NCBI GenBank assembly: GCA_021780415.1
Contig: JAJXYW010000028.1
Location: 1 to 6,170, forward strand
Direction: 5' to 3'
DNA length: 6,170 bases
DNA from: Acidobacteriota bacterium
GTDB taxonomy: Bacteria > Acidobacteriota > Terriglobia > Terriglobales > Acidobacteriaceae
In this document: one piece after another, positions 1 to 5,157 of the stretch
Layout of the letters: every line of letters starts with the position of its first letter
Position numbering within the stretch: position 1 is the first letter of the stretch
Position numbers and translations under genes: made by a program
Notes under the pieces: generated by a model
What the model saw: only the letters and a program-made list of their open reading frames with translations
What the model was told of the DNA's origin: nothing
Databases searched by the model: none

Positions 1-1535
1 AGCAGCTCCTGCTCTCCAAGGGCAAGGAACTCGGCATCACCGGCGACGCCGAGACCATGCGCGAGCTCGACGACATCCGCAAGAAGAACAACCTCCCCTC
101 CATGGAGGCTCTCGAAAAGGCCGCAGCCCAGCAGGGCGTCTCCTTTGAGGACTTCAAGCAGCACATCCGCGATCAGATCATCCGCCAGCAGGTTGTCCGC
201 GATCAGGTCGGTAGCCATCTCAACATGACCCACGCCGAGGAGCTGGCCTACTACAACGCCCACCAGCAGGACTTCACCCTCCCCGAGCAGGTCCACCTCA
301 GCGAGATCCTCATTCCCACCCCGGAGAACGCAACCCAGGCCCAGATCGACGCTGCCAAAGCCACGGCCGACGACGTCGCCGCCAAGCTCAAGGCCGGTGG
401 CAACTTCGCCGACCTCGCCCGGACCTCCTCCGGCGGCCCCACCGCTTCTGCCGGTGGCGACCTTGGCGACTTCAAGCGCGGCACCCTCGGCGACATCCTC
501 GAGAAGGCCACCTTCTCGCTTCCCGTCGGCGGCAACACCGCTCCCATCCGCACCCGTCAGGGCTACGTCATCCTGCACGTCGACGCCCACCAGCAGGCCG
601 GCGTTCCCCCGCTCTCCGCCGTCCAGGAGAAGGTACAGGAGGCCCTCTACTTCCAGCAGCTTCAGCCCGCCCTTCGCGCCTACCTTACCAAGGCCCGCGA
701 GGATGCCTACATGGAAGTCGCTCCCGGCTTTGAAGATGCCGGCACCCAGAGCCAGAAGGCTCGCTCCTCCGTCATCGCGTACACCGCCTACAAGTCGCCT
801 ACCCTCAAGAAGAAGGTACTGGCCAAGCAGCGCCTCGAGCAGGAGAAGGCCAACCGCGCCCAGGTCGAGCTTGCCGCCGCGCGTGAGCGTCTGGCGGAAA
901 AGCGCGCGGCCCGAGCCGCCAAGCAGGACGCCAAGTCTGGCGGCAAGACTGTGAGCAAGGCCTACAAACCCAAAAAGATCCGCCGCGAGAAGATCCGCTT
1001 CGGTGAGGCTCCCGAGAAGTCGCTTCCCACCGGAACGGCCGAGACCGCCTCCGGCGCAGTCATTGGTGGTCAGGCTCCGGGTGCTGCCATGTCGCCCAGT
1101 GAATCCATCACCTCCATCACCACCGGTACCGGTGCCGATGAGGATGCCGACCCGTTTGCCCCCAAGGACACAGGCCCCCACAAGAAGGTGCGCATCTCCG
1201 AACTTGAGGCCCAGGCCCAGGAGCGTTCCGCCAAGGAGAAGCTCGCCAAGGCCCAGACCAAGGCAGAGATGCGTCCCGTCGCAATTACCCCCGTCGAGGA
1301 CGTCTCAGAAAAACATCAGGCCGCACCCCTCGGCATCGCCGGCGTAGACGACGTCGCCAACAAGAAGAACAAGCACCCCAAGCGCAAGAAGGGTGAGGTC
1401 AAGAAGCGTCTCGAGCAGCAGAAGGAGAAGCCCGTCGAGGCACCCAGCACTGTCGCCCCGACCGTCAATCCGAACCTCGCGTCGCCGGCTACTGCACCCT
1501 CCTCCACCCCCACCGCACCCCCACCTCCGCAGTAA
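1..1535 (+). CDS. SurA/PpiC-type peptidyl-prolyl cis-trans isomerase, 5'-truncated by the window, long basic C-terminal tail
   Basis: The frame is already open at base 3, so the start lies upstream; 510 residues are visible. The first part (to about 230) resembles the helical SurA N-terminal chaperone region. One parvulin (rotamase) domain follows at about 291-587, with the family pattern HLSEILI, a helix ending in NFADLAR, then GGDLGDFKRG, and the closing strand RQGYVILHVD. SurA-type proteins fold outer-membrane proteins in the periplasm; the signal peptide would lie outside the window. E. coli SurA carries two parvulin domains, while only one is visible here. From about 740 to the stop the protein has an unusual tail of roughly 260 residues: a Lys/Arg/Glu/Ala-rich probable coiled coil (about 801-941), further basic stretches, and a Pro/Thr/Ala/Ser-rich end. 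The family call is firm. The role of the tail is unknown; it could be disordered, wall-associated or nucleic-acid binding. Confidence 0.88.
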   Translation, partial: QLLLSKGKELGITGDAETMRELDDIRKKNNLPSMEALEKAAAQQGVSFEDFKQHIRDQIIRQQVVRDQVGSHLNMTHAEELAYYNAHQQDFTLPEQVHLSEILIPTPENATQAQIDAAKATADDVAAKLKAGGNFADLARTSSGGPTASAGGDLGDFKRGTLGDILEKATFSLPVGGNTAPIRTRQGYVILHVDAHQQAGVPPLSAVQEKVQEALYFQQLQPALRAYLTKAREDAYMEVAPGFEDAGTQSQKARSSVIAYTAYKSPTLKKKVLAKQRLEQEKANRAQVELAAARERLAEKRAARAAKQDAKSGGKTVSKAYKPKKIRREKIRFGEAPEKSLPTGTAETASGAVIGGQAPGAAMSPSESITSITTGTGADEDADPFAPKDTGPHKKVRISELEAQAQERSAKEKLAKAQTKAEMRPVAITPVEDVSEKHQAAPLGIAGVDDVANKKNKHPKRKKGEVKKRLEQQKEKPVEAPSTVAPTVNPNLASPATAPSSTPTAPPPPQ

Positions 1536-1556
1536 CCTCCTCATCCCCGCACCACC

Positions 1557-1584
1557 GCAACGAGGGCCAATTGGCCCTCGTTGC
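1557..1584. terminator. perfect 28-nt palindrome, probable transcription terminator of the isomerase gene
   Basis: Two perfectly complementary 14-nt arms (gcaacgagggccaa and its reverse complement) meet at 1570/1571. In RNA they would fold into a long GC-rich hairpin closed by AAUU. It begins 21 nt after the stop of the isomerase gene and ends 60 nt before the next start, the place expected for a terminator. No T-run follows (the next bases are cgtctctgcacc), so it is not a textbook intrinsic terminator. An mRNA 3'-end stabiliser or a protein-binding palindrome is an alternative. Confidence 0.55.
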
Positions 1585-1628
1585 CGTCTCTGCACCTGTA
1601 GTCTCCGTCTAGGGGCCTGTGACTGTCG

Positions 1629-1634
1629 TATCCT
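1629..1634 (+). promoter_or_regulatory. candidate -10 element (TATCCT) for the YhaM-family gene
   Basis: TATCCT matches the TAnnnT core of a sigma-70 -10 box and lies 10 nt before the ATG at 1645. No convincing -35 hexamer sits about 17 nt upstream, and no Shine-Dalgarno sequence precedes the ATG. The arrangement would suit a leaderless or almost leaderless transcript, but a hexamer this weak can occur by chance. Confidence 0.25.
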
Positions 1635-1644
1635 TGGCTTCAGC

Positions 1645-2760
1645 ATGAAAGACTTTTACATCGCCGACGCCGCACGCTTTGAAAACCAGCCCATCACCAG
1701 CTACTTCTGCGTCGCCGCCATCTCCGCCCGCGACCGCAAGCCAAGTGGCCAATATTTAGCCCTCACCCTCGCCGACAAGTCCGGCCAGTTCGAAGCCCGC
1801 ATGTGGGACGACTTCGCCTCCGCACTCCAGACCTGCCCCACCGGCAGCTACGTCAAGATCCAGGGTCTGGTCTCCAGGTACCAGGGCAAGTTCCAGCTCA
1901 CTCTCTCCAAGATGCGTCTCGCCGCCCCCTCCGAGATCGACACCGCCGACTTCATTCCCACCACTCAATACGACATCCCCGCCATGGCCGCCGAGCTCCG
2001 CAGCTACGTCGAGGCCTTCCGCAACCCCCACCTCCGCGCCCTCGTCCTCGCCTTCCTCGACGACCCCGCCATCGGCGCCGCCTTTCTCGAAGCCCCCGCC
2101 GCCAAGCGCCTCCACCACGCCTGGCTCGGCGGCCTCCTCGAGCACGTCCTCCACCTCGTCCGCGTCTGCCTCGCCACCGCGCCCTTCTACCCCGAAGTCG
2201 ATCCCGATCTCCTCCTCACCGGCGCCATCCTCCACGACATCGGCAAGATCCGCGAACTCTCCTGGGGCTCCAGCTTCGACTACACCCTCGAAGGCCAGCT
2301 CATCGGCCACATCTCCATCGCCCAGGGCATGCTCCACGAAAAGATCGCCCAGCTCAACGCCGCCGCTACCACTCCCTCTCTGTCATCTCGACCGGAGTCC
2401 GCGCAGTTTGCGGACGGAGCGGAGAGGCCTGCATCTTCGGCCGCGGATCCCAAACTCTCGCCATCTGCGCAGGACTTCCCGCCCCAACTCCGTCTCCTCA
2501 TCGAGCACATGATCCTCTCCCACCACGGCAAGCTCGAGTTCGGCAGCCCCAAACTCCCCATGACCCCCGAGGCCATGCTCCTCAGCGCCCTCGACGACCT
2601 CGAAGCCAAATTCCAGGCTCTCCGCAACGCCTTCGCCGACGCCACCGCCGCCGGCCGCTCCGCCTCCGAGCCCACCGAATGGGTCCGCAGCATGGACCGC
2701 CCCCTCTTCAACTCCCAGGCCTACCTCAACTCCACCCCACCCAAGCCCACCAAAGCCTAA
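1645..2760 (+). CDS. yhaM: YhaM-family 3'-5' exoribonuclease (OB-fold plus HD domain)
   Basis: The product has 371 residues and is presumably cytoplasmic. Residues 15-95 look like an OB-fold nucleic-acid-binding domain (YLALTLADKSGQFEARMWDD, then GSYVKIQGLVSRYQGKFQLTL). Residues 150-325 form an HD phosphohydrolase domain: His157/158 and GGLLEHVLH (162-170), the metal-binding HDIGKIRELS (197-206), EGQLIGH (216-222), MILSHHGKLEFGSPK (289-303) and the helix ALDDLEAK (315-322). This order is that of YhaM (CbfI) proteins, which degrade single-stranded RNA from the 3' end using divalent metal. The ATG at 1645 was chosen because homology starts at once (MKDFYIADA) and the upstream frame overlaps the isomerase gene. 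No ribosome-binding site is visible. A linker of about 40 residues (237-280) replaces the short loop usual before the FPPQLRLLIEH helix and holds a palindromic repeat (2378-2433). All HD residues remain, so the enzyme is probably active. The symbol is a family-level assignment. Confidence 0.87.
   Translation: MKDFYIADAARFENQPITSYFCVAAISARDRKPSGQYLALTLADKSGQFEARMWDDFASALQTCPTGSYVKIQGLVSRYQGKFQLTLSKMRLAAPSEIDTADFIPTTQYDIPAMAAELRSYVEAFRNPHLRALVLAFLDDPAIGAAFLEAPAAKRLHHAWLGGLLEHVLHLVRVCLATAPFYPEVDPDLLLTGAILHDIGKIRELSWGSSFDYTLEGQLIGHISIAQGMLHEKIAQLNAAATTPSLSSRPESAQFADGAERPASSAADPKLSPSAQDFPPQLRLLIEHMILSHHGKLEFGSPKLPMTPEAMLLSALDDLEAKFQALRNAFADATAAGRSASEPTEWVRSMDRPLFNSQAYLNSTPPKPTKA
2378..2433 (+). 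repeat. in-frame palindromic repeat, copy A (inside the YhaM-family gene)
   Basis: This 56-nt element shares 46 bases with the element at 6011-6066, including an identical first 22 nt (ctctgtcatctcgaccggag plus tc) and no length difference. Its centre forms a hairpin: gtccgc (2397-2402) pairs with gcggac (2410-2415) around a 7-nt loop. Weaker outer pairing joins tctc (2386-2389) to gagg (2424-2427, one G-U) and ccg (2392-2394) to cgg (2420-2422). It is read in frame as LSSRPESAQFADGAERPA (residues 246-263), in a linker between HD-domain helices. No target-site duplication is apparent. The repeat identity is seen directly; mobility is inferred. Confidence 0.85.
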
Positions 2761-2776
2761 CCCCGTCGAACCGGCC

Positions 2777-2821
2777 AAAAATAGAACGGTCCCGGCCAGT
2801 GCAGTTACCCTGGCCGGGACC
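2777..2821. terminator. bidirectional hairpin terminator between convergent genes
   Basis: A perfect 12-bp stem, ggtcccggccag (2788-2799) with ctggccgggacc (2810-2821), encloses a 10-nt loop. It lies between the stop of the YhaM-family gene (2760) and the stop of the minus-strand phosphoesterase gene (2842). Read from the minus strand, the stem is followed by GTTCTATTTTT (from the A-run at 2777-2781), a good intrinsic terminator for the phosphoesterase. Read from the plus strand it is followed only by attatcaag, so termination of the YhaM-family transcript would be weaker or depend on the hairpin alone. Confidence 0.85.
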
Positions 2822-2841
2822 ATTATCAAGAGGATTGCTCG

Positions 2842-4854
2842 TTAGTCGTTGTCGTGGTCTTGATGATCGGAGCTATGCCCGAAGGTGAACAAGTCCATCA
2901 GGTCCCCGATGGCGGGGCTGTTGGTGGGCACGTACGGGTTCGAGCGGTCCTGGATGGGATTCGGCAGGTTGTCGCGGCTGCGCTGGGTGATGGGATCGAG
3001 ACCCCAGTTCGCCTCGATGAACTTCAGGATCGAGACGTGATCGTTGTACTGGTGCGAGATGTGGCCAGCGCGGGTGAAAGGCGAGACCACAATCAGAGGA
3101 ATGCGCGTCCCATCGCCAAAGTAATCGACAGGCTGGACGTATCCAGAGTCATAGTAGCCACCGCCTTCATCGACGGTGACGAGGATGGCGGTATCTTTCC
3201 ACAGCTCAGGATTCGCCTTGACGCCGTCGACAATCTTCTTGACGAAGCCCTCAAAGAGATCAAGCTTGGACGACGCCGGGTGGCCATCGACGAAGCCGGA
3301 GGGCTTGACGAAGGAGACAGCCGGCAGGTTGCCAGACTGGATATCCTGGTAGAGGTTGACGGTGTCCTGAAGGTGCGCCGTGCGAACCTGCGCGTTGGTC
3401 ATGATAGAGGTTGAATATTGGAAGAAGTTGCAGATGTTGCAATAGGCGTTGGTGGGATCAGTGTAGTAAGGATCTGCGACATATTTGTTGTACTGATCCC
3501 CGTAGTACTTCCATGAGACATTCTTCTCAAGCAACGCATCGCCGATGTTCCGGACGTTCGAAGGCGGGATAGTGAAAACGCTGCTGCCCTTTGCCGTATC
3601 GGTAAAAGCGTTCTTGCCATTGCCGTAGTATCCGGGGTTGTAGTTGTTCAGCAGGTAGTAGTGGCCCGTGTCGCACTTCGGGTTGACCTCGCGAGAGAGC
3701 GTGCTGAGGTAGGTCCGCATGGCGTGGACACCCGGAGCATCAGAGTCCGAGCAGTTGCTGTAGCTGCCGCCGCCGGTCGCCGTTCCTTTGCCATAGCCAT
3801 CTTCGGTGTACCAGTTGTCGGTCTTCGGCTGGGGATTTGGGTTCTCGATCTCATCGAGGGCGCCGGGAGTAGTGTCATGAGGCGGCCGAATCGCGTTGCC
3901 GTTGCCGTCAGAGAACCAGATCGCATCACCGGTACCGATCGCGATGTGGTTAGCTCCTGTGCCACCAAGGATAGCCTGATGGTAGTTGTCGCTCATCGAG
4001 TAGTCGTTCGCAAGCGAGGTGAGGTAGGGTGCGTCACCCTGCTGGACGTTGTAGAAGCCCATCGCATCGCCACCTTCGCCCGTGGTCTCCTGAGTGAAGG
4101 GCATGGGTTGTGCCAAACCGTTGGTTCCGGCGCCGACCGTGACCTCGACGTACGGGAATAGATCAGCCTTGCAGCCGCTGGGGTTCGTGCGGGTTGCGTA
4201 GTTGGCATTGCAATCAAGCTGCTGCGCCATCTGGTAGTAACGGTGAACAGGGCTGCCTGCGTAGGCGTCGTAGGGCACGCCAGGGGTTAGTTGGAACGGC
4301 CCTGCAGGTAGATTGTTGTAGTTCAGAATGCGCGTATCAGGCGTATGCGCCTTCAGGCCGGTGCCGCCTGTGGTGAGGTACTTGTAGTAGTCCGGCGCAA
4401 GGCCATTCTCGACGGCCTCGGCTTCCGCTACCGTCGAGACGTACGGAGTAGTCGGGCCACCCGCGAGAGGCACAGGCAGCGTCGGATAGAAGGATTTCTC
4501 CTGCGGACTGTTTTCGTACTTGTCGCGATGCGTATCCTCGGCGGAGTATTGCGTTGCGTACGAGTAATTCGAGCCCGGCGTACCGTCGCTGTTGATGATG
4601 TGTTTCGAGAGCAGGTTGTCCACCGTCTCGCCGCGCTTCGGCTGGTAGGTTGCGAAGATGTGGTCGAAGGTCCGGTTCTCGCCGATGATCACGATGACGT
4701 GCTTGATTGGCGTGCGGGTTTTAGCCGAGTTGTCCTGCGCTGAGCTTGCTGTCTCGGCATAGGCTATTACGGGAAAGCTGGCAATCACCTGCAGGGATGC
4801 CAGCAACACTGCCGCATATCTGAAAGCTTTTGGGGTAGGGACTTTCTTCTGCAT
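2842..4854 (-). CDS. exported phosphoesterase, phospholipase C / acid phosphatase AcpA family
   Basis: The product has 670 residues. A signal peptide is evident (KK near the start, hydrophobic core at about 13-30, likely cleavage after AYA at 33), so the enzyme should act in the periplasm or outside the cell. It belongs to the phosphoesterase family that includes bacterial phosphatidylcholine-hydrolysing phospholipase C and AcpA. Visible family motifs are VIVIIGENRTFDHIFATY (53-70, with the metal ligands expected at Glu59/Asn60), SMSDNYHQ followed by GGTGANH (286-303, the active-site region), VDEGGGYYD (561-569), GTRIPLIVVSP (582-592) and the DH of YNDHVSILKFIE (603-614). Six cysteines at 215, 228, 368, 394, 472 and 475 could form disulfides. 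The long C-terminal domains of classical haemolytic phospholipase C are absent, and the protein ends in a His/Asp-rich tail. The substrate cannot be told from sequence: phospholipid or another phosphate ester. The gene is transcribed against both neighbours, and its GC content and codon use differ from theirs. Confidence 0.9.
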   Translation of the reverse strand: MQKKVPTPKAFRYAAVLLASLQVIASFPVIAYAETASSAQDNSAKTRTPIKHVIVIIGENRTFDHIFATYQPKRGETVDNLLSKHIINSDGTPGSNYSYATQYSAEDTHRDKYENSPQEKSFYPTLPVPLAGGPTTPYVSTVAEAEAVENGLAPDYYKYLTTGGTGLKAHTPDTRILNYNNLPAGPFQLTPGVPYDAYAGSPVHRYYQMAQQLDCNANYATRTNPSGCKADLFPYVEVTVGAGTNGLAQPMPFTQETTGEGGDAMGFYNVQQGDAPYLTSLANDYSMSDNYHQAILGGTGANHIAIGTGDAIWFSDGNGNAIRPPHDTTPGALDEIENPNPQPKTDNWYTEDGYGKGTATGGGSYSNCSDSDAPGVHAMRTYLSTLSREVNPKCDTGHYYLLNNYNPGYYGNGKNAFTDTAKGSSVFTIPPSNVRNIGDALLEKNVSWKYYGDQYNKYVADPYYTDPTNAYCNICNFFQYSTSIMTNAQVRTAHLQDTVNLYQDIQSGNLPAVSFVKPSGFVDGHPASSKLDLFEGFVKKIVDGVKANPELWKDTAILVTVDEGGGYYDSGYVQPVDYFGDGTRIPLIVVSPFTRAGHISHQYNDHVSILKFIEANWGLDPITQRSRDNLPNPIQDRSNPYVPTNSPAIGDLMDLFTFGHSSDHQDHDND

Positions 4855-4860
4855 CGGTAT

Positions 4861-4865
4861 TCTCC
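4861..4865 (-). promoter_or_regulatory. Shine-Dalgarno site of the phosphoesterase gene
   Basis: Read on the minus strand, GGAGA precedes the ATG at 4854 with a 6-nt gap, a normal ribosome-binding distance. It supports this start, which also yields a proper signal peptide. The YhaM-family gene and aroC have no comparable site. A possible -10 box (TATTAC, 4877-4882) lies just upstream, without a recognisable -35. Confidence 0.7.
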
Positions 4866-5142
4866 AGTGGGTGAAAGTAATATTGAACGAAGCTGCTTGG
4901 GGGGTAGGACTTGCTCAGACTAGGTCGCCACCGGCGGCGTTTGGTGAAGGAACGAAGAATTGCATATGAATATTTCAGTGGGCATCCACACGCATGAAGG
5001 ACCGGTGCGTCGCCCCCTCGCTCAAGCGCAGTTCTTCAAGAACGGCCTCTTCAGAAGCCTGAACTCCGCGACCAGCCCTCGGCGCGAACAATGAGATGCC
5101 TCCCGACTCCCGTCGTCCGCGCAGGCCCCCCTCAGTGCGCTT

Positions 5143-5148
5143 TATAAT
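5143..5148 (+). promoter_or_regulatory. -10 element (TATAAT) of the aroC promoter
   Basis: A perfect consensus TATAAT stands in GC-rich sequence, with only 9 nt between it and the aroC ATG at 5158. Transcription would then begin within a few bases of the start codon, giving a leaderless or nearly leaderless mRNA. This fits the absence of any Shine-Dalgarno sequence. The hexamer 17 nt upstream (cgcagg, 5120-5125) does not resemble a -35 box. Confidence 0.6.
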
Positions 5149-5157
5149 CAATTGCTC

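Larger units (their letters stand above)
4855..5157. other. divergent intergenic region between the phosphoesterase gene and aroC
   Basis: These 303 bp separate two divergent genes and must carry the control signals of both. The phosphoesterase side holds its ribosome-binding site and an AT-rich patch (4876-4886). A second AT-rich patch lies at 4956-4975, within otherwise GC-rich DNA. At 5031-5043 there is a 13-nt palindrome (gttcttcaagaac, arms gttctt/aagaac around one base), a possible operator of unknown binding protein. The aroC end carries TATAAT. A 42-codon frame (4966-5094) is open, but nothing supports its translation. No tRNA or riboswitch was recognised. Confidence 0.6.

Noticed and set aside
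1756..2337. Long antisense open frame opposite the YhaM-family gene, rich in Gly, Glu, Val and Ala.
   Set aside because: It is the expected mirror of strongly C-ending codons on the plus strand; the composition is monotonous and there are no domain motifs.
1803..2888. A 361-codon plus-strand frame overlapping the YhaM-family gene, mostly Arg, Pro and His.
   Set aside because: It is an out-of-frame reading of C-rich codons with low complexity, and it crosses the terminator hairpin.
2842..4854. Possibility that the phosphoesterase is a haemolytic virulence phospholipase C.
   Set aside because: Only the catalytic family domain is supported. The C-terminal domains of the classical enzymes are missing, and the substrate cannot be deduced.
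4966..5094. A 42-codon open frame on the plus strand in the intergenic region, starting MNISVGIHTHEG.
   Set aside because: The nearest purine-rich stretch is too far upstream for a convincing ribosome-binding site, codon use does not match neighbouring genes, and no known peptide is resembled. It may be chance.
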